Assembly: GCA_002355495.1 (NCBI GenBank)
Contig: AP017424.1
Span: forward strand, 1 to 64,000
DNA: 64,000 bases
Direction: 5' to 3'
From: Streptomyces laurentii
GTDB lineage: Bacteria > Actinomycetota > Actinomycetes > Streptomycetales > Streptomycetaceae
Shown here: one piece after another, positions 7,752-16,149 of the stretch
Layout: the number at the start of each line of letters is the position of its first letter
Position numbering within the stretch: the stretch's first letter is position 1
Notes under the pieces: model-generated
What the model was told of the DNA's origin: nothing
The model's input: only the letters and a program-made list of their open reading frames with translations
Databases searched by the model: none
Program-made: the position numbers and the translations under genes

Positions 7752-8481
7752 GTGGCGGCGGGGCGGCGGGCACGTGCTGCGCGGCTACGTCGAACGCGCT
7801 CTCGGTGAACTGGAGGCGGGACGGCGGGCGGTGGCCGAGGCCGTCGGGGACGGGGCGGGGACCGTGCGGCTCGCCTCGGGGACCTTCATGGCCTTCGGCG
7901 GTCCGCCGGCCGCGTTCGAACAGTGCTGCCCCGCAGTGGAGATCGAGCTGCACCAGCTGCCGGTCGCCGAGATGGCCCGGCGGCTGCGGGCCCGGGACGT
8001 CGACTTGGCCGTCGCCTCGCAGCCGATCACCACCGAGGGACCGGACTCGGTCCGGCTCCTCGACGAGGAGGTCGCGTTGGCCCTGCCGGTGGGTCATCCG
8101 CCGGCGGGCCGTGCCTCGGTCGGCGTCGAGGAACTCGTCGGCCTGCCCCTCATCGCGCCCCGTCCCGGGCACTGGCAGCGCCGGCTGCCGGACCAGCTGT
8201 TCGCCGGACGCGGCCTGACGACCAGGATCGTCTGCGAGGGCGACGAGGCCGGCGCGATCGCCGGACTGATCAGCGCGCGCCTGGGCGTCGGCCTGGTGCC
8301 CGTCATCGCCCGCCGTACCATCAGCCGCGTCCCGCCGGCCTGGGCCGGTGTCGACAGCCCCGACTGCCGCCGCGTCCTGACGCTGCGCTGGGCGCAGGGC
8401 GGACGCTTGCCCGCCCCCGCCCGGCTGCTGCGCGACGCGGTCGCCGTGTGGGGCTGGGAGGCGGGCGGGGCCGGCGGCTGA
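7752..8481 (+). pseudogene. LysR-family regulator lacking its DNA-binding domain
   Basis: The protein becomes LysR-like at GHVLRGYVERALGELEAG, which is the linker helix just after the winged helix. It then has a full effector-binding domain: TVRLASGTFMAFG, DVDLAVASQPIT, LALPVGHP, then LISARLGVGLVPVIARRT. The first 65 or so residues, including the helix-turn-helix, are missing. The junction near 7750 faces the truncated multicopper oxidase. An intact pair would be divergently transcribed regulator and target. Without the helix-turn-helix it cannot act as a normal LysR regulator. Confidence 0.7.
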
Positions 8482-8613
8482 GAGCCGGCCTGTCTTCCCG
8501 GATGGGTCGGGGTGCGGTGCCGGATTCGGGTCCTGTCGGCCGTGTTCCTCCCTCACGCGGCGGGGGCTCACGAGAACACTCTGCGGCAGGAAGGCGCGCC
8601 GGCGAGAGGTGAG

Positions 8614-9303
8614 ATGATGGCCCGTCAGGATCGGCGGCAGGGAGGCTCCGGGGTGGACCGACTGGAAGCCGATACGGACAGCACGGACGAACCGGCCGAA
8701 GATCAGGACGACTTGGAAGGTCACCGCGGGGACACCACGGCCGAGCCCCAAAGCCGTAAGTGGCGGCCCTTCCTGGCTCTCGGCACGGCGGCATGCGTTC
8801 TGGTCGCCTCCGAACTGACCTGGCTGTTCTGGGACGACCTGATGTACCCCTTGGGCGACCCTCGCGCCTGTGCCGGAAGCGACACCGCGCTGCCGGATGT
8901 CATCGTCGCCGGTGGTGCGCGGCTGCCTTCCAACGCCACCCAGGTCCGGTACTACACCTACGAAGGACAAGCCGTCGTTTCCTTCGTCAGCGATCAGGTG
9001 CCCGGCTACCTCGTGCGCGCGCACCTGATACCCGACACGGCTCCGCCAGTCCTCGACCGGGAACACGGTTCGGCCTACGGCCTGGGCCCCGACGACTCCG
9101 ACCTGCCCGAAGGACTGTGCGGGGAAGGCATCCGCGGGCCTGCCTGGATCTTCGACCTGCCCATGCCGCCCGACACGGCCGGCCTGCCCGGTGTGCCCAG
9201 CCCGGGCACCGTCCTCGTCGAAGTGTCGGCAGACGGCCATGACGCGCTACGCACCCCGGCCCGGGTCCAGTTGACCTTCCCGCTGGTGACAGCCGAGGAC
9301 TGA
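8614..9303 (+). CDS. Membrane-anchored hypothetical protein
   Basis: About 229 residues: an acidic cytoplasmic tail of 45 residues, one membrane helix around residues 51-73 (FLALGTAACVLVASELTWLF), then an extracytoplasmic domain with two cysteines (RACAG and GLCGEG). The domain shows no catalytic motif I recognise. Two starts are possible. ATG at 8614 follows GAGAGGTGAG. GTG at 8653 follows GGGAGG at good spacing and would shorten the tail by 13 residues. The gene stands alone between a LysR remnant and a SnoaL-like gene. Confidence 0.7.
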   Translation: MMARQDRRQGGSGVDRLEADTDSTDEPAEDQDDLEGHRGDTTAEPQSRKWRPFLALGTAACVLVASELTWLFWDDLMYPLGDPRACAGSDTALPDVIVAGGARLPSNATQVRYYTYEGQAVVSFVSDQVPGYLVRAHLIPDTAPPVLDREHGSAYGLGPDDSDLPEGLCGEGIRGPAWIFDLPMPPDTAGLPGVPSPGTVLVEVSADGHDALRTPARVQLTFPLVTAED

Positions 9304-9503
9304 ACAGGGCGCCACGGCTCCGAGCCCTTCTACGGGGTGAGCGGCGACGACTCCCCCGGCGCCGAGTGCGGCAAGGCGAACAGCCCCACCGACCGGTGCA
9401 TGACCTCACCGGTAATCGACCAGTCAGGGAAGTCCGCGCAGGATGGTCGGCGAGCCGCTTCGCAACCGCGGCGGGCAACCGACCCTTGAGGAGAATCCTT
9501 CCA

Positions 9504-9872
9504 GTGAGCGCTTTCGAAACTGCGGTCGGCCGCTACCTCGCGGCCTGGAACGCCCCTGACGCGGACACCCTCGCCAAAGCCGTCGCCGACGCCTGGACGG
9601 AAGACGGCACCTACACCGACCCGCTGATGGACGTCCGCGGTCACGAGCAGCTCGTCGCCGGCATCACCGCGGCGCAGCGGCAGTTCCCCGGCTACGAGTT
9701 CAAGCTGACCGGCACGGTGGACGGCCATCACGACGTGGCCCGCTTCACCTGGGATCTCGTCTCCAGCACCGACGGGTCCTCCCCCGCCGCCGGATTCGAC
9801 GTCATCACCCTGTCCGAGACCGGCCGGATCATCTCGGTGCACGGCTTCCTGGACCGGATTCCCGGCGCCTGA
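9504..9872 (+). CDS. SnoaL-like / NTF2-fold protein
   Basis: A 122-residue alpha-beta-barrel protein: an N-terminal helix (FETAVGRYLAAWNAPDADTL), WTEDGTYTDPLMDVRGHEQL with the typical D-P before a pocket helix, then paired strands ending ISVHGFLDRIPGA. NTF2-fold proteins of this size are often isomerases, cyclases or ligand binders; activity is undetermined. GTG at 9504 is chosen because GAGGAG precedes it by about ten bases. A hairpin follows the stop. Confidence 0.85.
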   Translation: MSAFETAVGRYLAAWNAPDADTLAKAVADAWTEDGTYTDPLMDVRGHEQLVAGITAAQRQFPGYEFKLTGTVDGHHDVARFTWDLVSSTDGSSPAAGFDVITLSETGRIISVHGFLDRIPGA

Positions 9873-9887
9873 CGCCCTCCTGCCTCC

Positions 9888-9915
9888 TGCGCCCGGCAAG
9901 CACCCACCGGGCGCA
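9888..9915 (+). terminator. Hairpin after the SnoaL-like gene
   Basis: A perfect 9-bp stem (TGCGCCCGG and its complement) with a 10-nt loop lies 16 bases after the stop codon. Confidence 0.6.
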
Positions 9916-10135
9916 AGAGGACGAACGCGGGCCGCGGCGCAGGGGCGGGGCGCGCGGCGGGAGGGGATTCGAGGGGAAGTGCCGTACGAGGGGTGGTGGG
10001 CGTGGCACACTGCGCGCGTCCAGGCTCGTCCGGGCCGCGTCCGCGAACAGCGCGGTGTGGCCGGCGTGCCGGGCCCGGGTGCCGACGGAGCTCGCTGTCG
10101 GGTCTGCCGGCCGTGCCGCTCTCAAGGAGGATTCC

Positions 10136-11155
10136 ATGCCCTCGTCCGCCGCCAGGAGGCGAACGGTCGCGGCGGTCCATGCCGCGCCGGTGTTCATGGA
10201 CACGGAGGCGACGGTCGACAAGGCCGTCGGCTTCATCGAGCAGGCCGGCCGGGAAGGCATCGACCTGCTGGTGTTCCCGGAGACCTTCGTGCCCGGCTAC
10301 CCGTACTGGATCGAGGCGTACGCGCCGCTGGACCAGCAGGCCGTCGACGCCGTTTACGCCGGGGCGTCCGTCGAGGTGCCGGGGCCTGGGATCGACCGGG
10401 TCCGGTCGGCCTGCCGGCGGGCCGGCGTCGGAATCGTCCTCGGTGTCAGCGAACGCCTCGCGGGCACCCGTACCTGCTTCAACAGTCAGGTCTTCGTCGA
10501 CCCCGACGGGGCCTTGCTCGGGGTGCACCGCAAGCTCCAGCCCACGTACGCGGAGCGGATGGTGTGGGCTCAGGGCGGCGGCGCCACGCTCGGCGTGTTC
10601 GACAGCGTGCTCGGCCGGGTCGGCGGGCTGGTCTGCTGGGAGCACACCATGAACCTGGCCCGGCAGGCCCTGATCGTCCAGGGGCAGGAGATCCACGCGG
10701 CGGCCTGGCCCGGGCTGTCGACCATGGCCGGCTTCGAGACCGTCGCCGACACACAGATCGACGCGATGATGAAGACCCACGCCCTCACCGCCCAGGCGTT
10801 CGTCGTCTCCGCGGGCAACCCGGTCGACCAGACCTGTCTGGACTGGATGGAATCCGCCCTCGGCCCGCAGAAGCACATCACCGCGGGCGGCGGCTGGTCG
10901 ACGGTGATCCACCCCTTCACCCAGTACCTCGCGGGCCCGCACACCGGCCCGGAGGAGCGGCTCGTCACCGCCACGATCGACCTCGCCGACCTCGACGCCG
11001 TCAAGGTCTGGGTCGACTCGCGCGGCCACTACGCCCGCCCGGAGATCCTGGGGCTACGGGTCGACCAGCGGCCGCTGTGGCACGACGAGGGCGAGCACCG
11101 ATGGCCCGCTCCCGCGGGCGGCCGCGAGTCCGAGAACCCGGACAGGACGGACTGA
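10136..11155 (+). CDS. Nitrilase (carbon-nitrogen hydrolase family)
   Basis: A 339-residue nitrilase-superfamily enzyme with a complete Glu-Lys-Cys triad: E49 in LVFPETFVPGYPYWIE, K133 in HRKLQPTYAERMVW, and C167 in GGLVCWEHTMNLAR. The CWEH sequence and the PGYPYW segment are typical of branch 1 nitrilases acting on organic nitriles rather than amidases. An AGGAGG box precedes the ATG at 10136. No aldoxime dehydratase, nitrile hydratase or transporter is adjacent, so the natural nitrile is unknown. It likely acts in the cytoplasm as a spiral oligomer, as known for the family. Confidence 0.93.
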   Translation: MPSSAARRRTVAAVHAAPVFMDTEATVDKAVGFIEQAGREGIDLLVFPETFVPGYPYWIEAYAPLDQQAVDAVYAGASVEVPGPGIDRVRSACRRAGVGIVLGVSERLAGTRTCFNSQVFVDPDGALLGVHRKLQPTYAERMVWAQGGGATLGVFDSVLGRVGGLVCWEHTMNLARQALIVQGQEIHAAAWPGLSTMAGFETVADTQIDAMMKTHALTAQAFVVSAGNPVDQTCLDWMESALGPQKHITAGGGWSTVIHPFTQYLAGPHTGPEERLVTATIDLADLDAVKVWVDSRGHYARPEILGLRVDQRPLWHDEGEHRWPAPAGGRESENPDRTD

Positions 11156-11250
11156 CACCGCGGGCCCGGGAACAGACATGGACACGGGGACCGGTGACCG
11201 GTGACCGGGCGGCGGGGTGTGACGTGTCGGCCGGGGGCCGTTCGACGGTG

Positions 11251-11856
11251 TCAGGCTCCGATGCCGACGGAGGAGACGTAGGCGTAGGCGCTGTAATCGG
11301 AGTCGAGGTCGGAGATGACGTCGTCCCAGACCTCGTCGACGAGGCCGGTGTCCTTGCGGGCCCAGGCGTCGAGAAGGTCGGCCCAGATGTAGCGGACGGT
11401 GATGGAGCGCGGGGAGAGGTTGGGGCGCCTGCGGGCCTCGGGAACGTGGGCCTGGTCGACGGGGTGGATCTCCATCCGGCGGCCTCGGCCGTCGTTGTCG
11501 AGGTGACGGGTGAGCCAGCCGGAGCGGATCAGGTTCTCCCGGCGCCGCTCCCAGTACGCGGCGTCGATCCTGCGGCGGTTGGCCGGTGTCGGGGAGATCG
11601 CGCCCTTGTTCCTCATCCAGGTACGGATGGTGCGCGGGGCGGCGCCCTGCGCGGCGAGGGCCGCGCGGCCGGCTTTGCTGTCGAGGTAGCGCAGGCGGGC
11701 GGTGAGCCCGCGCCGGGAGGCGACGGGCGAGGAGATGCCGGACGAGCGGAAGATCCGGTTGATCTCCAGGACGAGGGCTTCGCCGCCCTTCATTCCGCGC
11801 GCTTCGAACTTTCCGAGCTCGCCCCACCGGGACCACAGGTCCGGCGATCCGTCCAT
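11251..11856 (-). CDS. Terminal-protein-like gene (Tpg-like partner of Tap)
   Basis: A 201-residue basic protein starting one base into the stop codon of the tap gene (TAATG), so the two are translationally coupled. Residues 50-110 hold a helix-turn-helix-like stretch (GAAPRTIRTWMRNKGAISPT) followed by NRRRIDAAYWERRRENLIRS. That layout resembles the N-terminal half of Streptomyces Tpg terminal proteins, which bind telomeric DNA and become covalently attached to 5-prime ends. Sequence identity to known Tpg is not obvious to me; the call rests mainly on size, layout and operon position. The tail ends with an acidic DSDYSAYAY segment containing Ser and Tyr residues that could in principle be priming sites. 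Confidence 0.55.
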   Translation of the reverse strand: MDGSPDLWSRWGELGKFEARGMKGGEALVLEINRIFRSSGISSPVASRRGLTARLRYLDSKAGRAALAAQGAAPRTIRTWMRNKGAISPTPANRRRIDAAYWERRRENLIRSGWLTRHLDNDGRGRRMEIHPVDQAHVPEARRRPNLSPRSITVRYIWADLLDAWARKDTGLVDEVWDDVISDLDSDYSAYAYVSSVGIGA

Positions 11857-13670
11857 TACCGCCTGCCCCCGAGGATGTACGTGTCCTTCGCCTTGACCTG
11901 GTTCAGCTCCCGGCCCTCTTCGAAGACCGTCCGCCAGTCCCCCACCACGTGGAGTTCGTCGGTGCCGGAGATCTGCACCACCTGAAGTCCGGACTTTTGT
12001 GCCTTGTGCGCTTTCAGCCACAGGTTCGTGAATGCCTTCGAGCGGATGTTGTGCATCCAGTCGGGTCGGCGGATTTCCCGGTTCGAGCTGGACTCTCCGA
12101 TAGTGGAGACGAACTTAGAATACATGGACTTGACGTAGTCCACGGTCAGTTCGTCGCCTTCGGCGAGCGCGTTCTTGCGGACTTCCGCCAGCGCACGGCG
12201 CATCTTCTCCAACAGGCCTTCGGTGGCGCCCGAGACCAGGGAGCGGTGGATGACAGGGGCGTCACTCAGGCCTTGGCGGGCGCAGTCGAGGAGCTGGCGC
12301 AGCAGGGAGTCGGGGACCCACAGCTCCCCCGGTTCCTGCCGGTTGCCCAGGGGGTTGGGCAGGCCGGGGTGGTCCCAGGCGGGCGGGGTGATCAGATGGA
12401 CGCCCGACTTCTTCGGATCGTGCGCGCTGCCGGTTTCCTCGCGGAGCCGTCCGATCGGCAGCCAGCATTTCAGTGCGGACAGGTAGGCCGCGTTCATGTC
12501 GAGCGTGGTCACCTCGAATCGTGTTCCCTTTTTCGCCGCTGCGTGGATCTCCGGGTTGCGCCATTTCGGGCGGCCTTCCCAGATCTGGTCGGCGCCCTTT
12601 TGTGACTTCTTCTGGAGGATGTCGGCCGACGGCGGGAATTCCGAGTGCTCGTAACGGCCGCCGACCCGGGACAGCTTGAGCAGCGCCATGACGTCCGGGA
12701 TCGCCGCCTTGACGAGTTCGGCCTGGGCGGTCTCTGTGTCGCCCTCGCAGTCGGCCAGCACCTCGCGTACGCGGTCGGTGATCCGGTCCGTGAGCGTGCT
12801 GGAGGCGTATCCGGGTGCGCTGCGGCGGGGCGCGGACGTGACAGTGGCGGTGGTGGTGGGCGCCTGGACCGCGAGGGCTGCGGCGACTGGGGTGGGTGGG
12901 GTGGGTGGGGTGGGTGGGGTGGGTGGGGTGGGTGGGGTGGGTGGGGTGGGTGGGGTGGGTGGGGTGGGTGGGGTGGGTGGGGTGGGTGGGGGTGTCGGCG
13001 GAACGGCGGTCGGAGCGGCCGGGGTTGCCGGGGGCGCAGGGGGCGCAGGGGGCGCAGGGGGCGCAGGGGCGGGGTCGGCCGGGGGCGCCGCGGGGGGCTG
13101 GGGCGGCGGGCTCGCGGCGGCGACGGCCGCGGCGCATTCCTCGGCGCTCAAGTGCTGGGGGAAGCCGTCGAGTTCGTCCATGGCGGGCTGCCCGCACAGC
13201 ACGCACGGACCGGCCGGCACCGGCGGCAGCGGCTGCGGCACGGGGGCTTCGGCGGACGCCGGGGCCGGGGCCGGCGTCTCGGGGGGCGCAGGCGGTTGCG
13301 CCTGGGCGGCGGCGGGCCGGGCGCCGGCCGTCGGCGCGGTGGCCGGGGAGGGGGTGGTGGCCGCGGGCGGGGTGCCGGGGAGGGAAGCGTGGGCCGGTGG
13401 CAGGACGGCGGTCTGCTGGAGGCTGGGTACGGCGCCGAGGAGTACGCCGAGCGCGTGGGCCGGGCCTGCCAGCAGGTCGAGTACGTGCAGGCGGTAGTGC
13501 GCGGCGAGGGCGTCGGCGTCGGCGAGCGTCCAGTGCGCCCGGCCCGCCTGCTTGCGGGACACCTGGGCCTGGCCCTGTCCGAGGCCGGCCGCGAGGTCTC
13601 CCTGTCGTTGTCCGGTCGACGCCATGAGCGCCGCGACGGTGAGCCTCAGCGTGTCCTCGGAACCCATCAT
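11856..13670 (-). CDS. tap: Telomere-associated protein Tap
   Basis: A 604-residue protein. Residues 10-60 form an XRE-like helix-turn-helix (TLRLTVAALMASTGQRQGDL then GQAQVSRKQAG). A Pro/Ala/Thr-rich linker spans about 92-260, contains a CVLCG...H...C putative zinc knuckle near 156-179, and ends in a run of about eleven PPT repeats. The C-terminal 340 residues match the Tap layout and contain three stretches like family B DNA polymerase motifs: TLDMNAAYLSALK (about 389-401), DYVKSMYSKFVSTIG (about 510-524) and QISGTDELHVVG (about 566-577). Tap proteins bind terminal protein and telomere overhangs in end patching, and the Tap/Tpg pair is reported to support protein-primed synthesis. The start is the first ATG of an ATGATG pair; a 13-bp inverted repeat lies just upstream. 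Confidence 0.75.
   Translation of the reverse strand: MMGSEDTLRLTVAALMASTGQRQGDLAAGLGQGQAQVSRKQAGRAHWTLADADALAAHYRLHVLDLLAGPAHALGVLLGAVPSLQQTAVLPPAHASLPGTPPAATTPSPATAPTAGARPAAAQAQPPAPPETPAPAPASAEAPVPQPLPPVPAGPCVLCGQPAMDELDGFPQHLSAEECAAAVAAASPPPQPPAAPPADPAPAPPAPPAPPAPPATPAAPTAVPPTPPPTPPTPPTPPTPPTPPTPPTPPTPPTPPTPPTPVAAALAVQAPTTTATVTSAPRRSAPGYASSTLTDRITDRVREVLADCEGDTETAQAELVKAAIPDVMALLKLSRVGGRYEHSEFPPSADILQKKSQKGADQIWEGRPKWRNPEIHAAAKKGTRFEVTTLDMNAAYLSALKCWLPIGRLREETGSAHDPKKSGVHLITPPAWDHPGLPNPLGNRQEPGELWVPDSLLRQLLDCARQGLSDAPVIHRSLVSGATEGLLEKMRRALAEVRKNALAEGDELTVDYVKSMYSKFVSTIGESSSNREIRRPDWMHNIRSKAFTNLWLKAHKAQKSGLQVVQISGTDELHVVGDWRTVFEEGRELNQVKAKDTYILGGRR
12889..12990. repeat. 9-bp tandem repeat inside tap (about 11 copies)
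   Basis: The unit GGTGGGGTG repeats about eleven times without interruption and encodes Pro-Pro-Thr on the minus strand. As the unit is a multiple of three, copy-number changes alter linker length without breaking the frame. Confidence 0.95.
13030..13070. repeat. Second short tandem repeat inside tap
   Basis: Four copies of a 9-bp GGGGGCGCA unit encode Pro-Ala-Pro type residues in the same linker of Tap. Confidence 0.85.
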
Positions 13671-13682
13671 GATGCCACCGTA

Positions 13683-13715
13683 GCATTCTGTATGCCGATT
13701 TCGCATACGGAATGC
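13683..13715. promoter_or_regulatory. 13-bp inverted-repeat operator upstream of tap
   Basis: Arms GCATTCTGTATGC and GCATACGGAATGC are complementary at 12 of 13 positions around a 7-nt CGATTTC centre. The repeat ends 13 bases before the tap start codon and overlaps the expected promoter, so a dimeric regulator bound here would block transcription. The Tap helix-turn-helix makes autoregulation a natural guess, which is inference. Confidence 0.65.
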
Positions 13716-14004
13716 GGGAGTTGACGTGCTCGACGGGCCTCCGGGCACGCCGCCATCCGGGTGAAGTGCCGTCACCCGCCCGCCGCCGTCACCCGTGGCG
13801 GGGAGGGTGAAGACCGGTACGCCGGCCGATCCGGGGAACAGTAGGGGCCGAGAGCCGTCCGTACGCGCCCGGGTTCCGCGCCCGAGCGCGTACGCCCCTT
13901 TTGGAAAGGATGTCGTCACGTCCTCCCCCGAGAACGCCCAGGCCCCTGATTCCCCGGCCACCGGATGGCGGCGAAGTCCCGGGCCGCGCCGGTGCGACAT
14001 CACG

Positions 14005-15393
14005 GTGACGGACGGGGCCGCGGTCCGGCGCGCCGTGAAGGCGGCCGCGCTGGGCAATGCCATGGAGTGGTTCGACTTCGGCATCTACGCCTATCTGGCC
14101 GGCACCCTCGGCCGGGTGTTCTTCCCGTCCGGCAGCGACACCGCCCGGCTGCTGTCCTCGTTCGCCGCCTTCGCCGTCGCGTTCCTGGTGCGGCCGATGG
14201 GAGGGATGGTCTTCGGGCCGATGGGCGACCGGATCGGCCGCAAGAAGGTGCTGACGCTGACCATGATCCTCATGGCGACCGGCACCTGCGCCATCGGTCT
14301 CGTCCCCGGGTACGCCGCCATCGGCTTCTGGTCCCCCGTCCTGCTCGTCGTCTTCCGCCTGCTCCAGGGCTTCTCCACCGGCGGCGAGTACGGCGGGGCC
14401 GCCACCTTCATCGCCGAGTACGCGCCCGACAAACGCCGCGGATACTTCGGCAGCTTCCTGGAACTGGGCACCCTGGCCGGTTACGCCGCCGCGGCCTTGC
14501 TGGTCACCGGCCTGACCGCCTGGCTGGGCGAGTCCGGCATGGACGCCTGGGGCTGGCGGGTGCCGTTCCTCGCGGCGGCCCCGCTCGGCATGATCGGCAT
14601 CTACCTGCGGCTGCGGCTGGACGACACGCCCGCGTACCTCAGGCTGGAGAACACCACCGGCCGTACCGCAAAGGAAGCAAAGGCGCAAGACACCGCGGAG
14701 AGCACCACACGGGGCGCTCTGGGTACGGTCTTGCGTGCCCACTGGCGGCCGCTGGTGCTGTGTGTCGTCCTGGTGGGCGCGTACAACATCACCGACTACA
14801 TGCTGCTGTCGTACATGCCGGCGTATCTGTCGGACGAGCTGGGCTACAGCGTGACGCACGGTCTGCTGATCCTGGTGGCCACGATGGTGCTGCTCATGCT
14901 GGTCGTCAATCAGGCGGGCCGGCTGTCCGACCGCTTCGGCCGCAAGCCCCTGCTGACGGCGGGCATGCTCGGCTTCCTCGTCCTGCCCGCACCGGCCTTC
15001 GTGCTGGTACGCCGCGGCGGCCTGCTCGCGGTCTCGGGCGGCATGCTGATGCTGGGGATGTCCCTGGTGTGTCTGCTGGGCACGATGTCGGCGGCGCTGC
15101 CGGCGATGTTCCCGACCAGGGTCCGCTACGGGGCCCTGTCGGTCGGCTACAACGTCTCGGCGTCCCTGTTCGGCGGCACCACCCCGCTGGTGATCACCGC
15201 GCTGATCGGCGCGACGGGCTCCGGCATGATGCCCGCCTACTACACGATGGCCGCGGCCGGTGCCGGTGTGGTGGCGGTGTCCCTGATGAAGGAGACCGCC
15301 CGCCTCCCGCTGGAGGGCTCCCCGCCCTCCGTACAGACCGAGGAGGAAGCAGCCGCCCTCGCCCGGGCGCGGGCCCCGGCGAGGGACCGCTGA
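14005..15393 (+). CDS. MFS metabolite:H+ symporter (ProP/ShiA-type)
   Basis: About 462 residues from GTG 14005. The start of the family is clear: AVKAAALGNAMEWFDFGIYA, then FLVRPMGGMVFGPMGDRIGRKKVL, the signature loop between helices 2 and 3. Helix 4 RLLQGFSTGGEYGGAATFIAEYAP and the matching C-half loop AGRLSDRFGRKPLL follow. Twelve membrane helices are expected. ProP/KgtP/ShiA relatives import osmolytes, dicarboxylates or shikimate with protons; the substrate is unassigned. An in-frame GTG at 13795 would add 70 residues of low-complexity leader and is less likely. It is transcribed divergently from tap. Confidence 0.88.
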   Translation: MTDGAAVRRAVKAAALGNAMEWFDFGIYAYLAGTLGRVFFPSGSDTARLLSSFAAFAVAFLVRPMGGMVFGPMGDRIGRKKVLTLTMILMATGTCAIGLVPGYAAIGFWSPVLLVVFRLLQGFSTGGEYGGAATFIAEYAPDKRRGYFGSFLELGTLAGYAAAALLVTGLTAWLGESGMDAWGWRVPFLAAAPLGMIGIYLRLRLDDTPAYLRLENTTGRTAKEAKAQDTAESTTRGALGTVLRAHWRPLVLCVVLVGAYNITDYMLLSYMPAYLSDELGYSVTHGLLILVATMVLLMLVVNQAGRLSDRFGRKPLLTAGMLGFLVLPAPAFVLVRRGGLLAVSGGMLMLGMSLVCLLGTMSAALPAMFPTRVRYGALSVGYNVSASLFGGTTPLVITALIGATGSGMMPAYYTMAAAGAGVVAVSLMKETARLPLEGSPPSVQTEEEAAALARARAPARDR

Positions 15394-15452
15394 CGCCCCG
15401 GTTCCCGGCGGGGCCGTTTACCGGGGAGGCGGACGGTGCCTGTGGGCGGGGG

Positions 15453-15991
15453 TCAGCCTTGCCGGACGGGGCCGATGAGGGTTCCGGCGGCAACGCGCAG
15501 GCGGCCGTCGGCGAAGGACGTGCCGGGGACCTGGCCGCCGGGGGCCTGGAGGGTGAAGGAGGCTTCGTCGGCGGGGAGTTGCCGGGCCTCGCCGGGGACC
15601 TGGATGTCGAAGTGGACCGGGTGGCCGGGGGCGAGGGTCGCGGTGGTGTGCTGGTCGCCGTACGAACCGGTGGCGACCGGTACCGGGGTGCCGGTCGCCA
15701 CCGGTTCCCCGGTACCGGGGTGCCGCGGTCGGTGAAGCGTACGCCGGACGGTGAGCCGGCCAGGTCGCAGGGGGCGTAGCCGCGCGGGGTGGTCAGGGTG
15801 ACGCGGTAGTGGTGGTGTCCCGCGCTGGCGGGCGCGTCGGTGATCCGGGCGGTGTGGTCGGCCGGGCGGCACGCGGAGGGTGCGGGGTCGCGGCCGGGGG
15901 CCGGGGGGGCCAGCGCCGTGGCGGAGGCGGTGGCGGTGGCGGTCAGCGGGACGGCGGCGAGGGTGACGGCGGTGGTGCGGTCGAGGTGCAT
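15453..15991 (-). pseudogene. Secreted DUF4232-like protein with a 32-bp frameshifting insertion
   Basis: The N-terminal frame gives a signal peptide (MHLDRTTAVTLAAVPLTATA) and ACRPADHTARITDAPASAGH, then GVRFTDRGTPVP. The C-terminal frame continues PVATGSYGDQHTTATLAPG and HFDIQVPGEARQLPADEASF. Both halves fit a DUF4232 cell-surface domain. They are out of frame because of a 32-bp insertion at the repeat described separately. Deleting exactly 32 bases gives a clean GTPVPVATGSYG junction. Native length would be about 168 residues. It may be a real lesion or an assembly fault at a hairpin. Confidence 0.7.
15664..15725. repeat. 17-bp perfect inverted repeat overlapping a 32-bp direct repeat
   Basis: GAACCGGTGGCGACCGG at 15664-15680 is the exact complement of 15691-15707. 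The 17-nt word CCGGTACCGGGGTGCCG occurs at 15677-15693 and again at 15709-15725, offset by 32. This combination is typical of template switching at a quasi-palindrome, and it breaks the DUF4232 frame. Confidence 0.85.
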
Positions 15992-16093
15992 GGGCACTCC
16001 TTGCCTTGCGCGAGGGTCGCTGCGATCCGTGCCCGCACACCGTGTCCGGGAATGTCCCGGGATCGTCACAACCCGCCCTGCCAGGGGATGGTT

Positions 16094-16125
16094 GTGGTGG
16101 GGTGTCCGGCCGGGCACCCCACCAC
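16094..16125 (-). terminator. Hairpin terminator of the conservon
   Basis: An 11-bp perfect stem (GTGGTGGGGTG and its complement) with a 10-nt loop lies about 25 bases beyond the last P450 stop codon, in the direction of conservon transcription. Confidence 0.7.
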
Positions 16126-16149
16126 AGCCGTCCCCGGCAGGGCGGAGGG

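Noticed and set aside
9304..9503. Protein-like string (FYGVSGDDSPGAECGKANSP) in a short gap
   Set aside because: It has no start codon or clear family and is only about 60 residues; it may be a remnant but cannot be supported.
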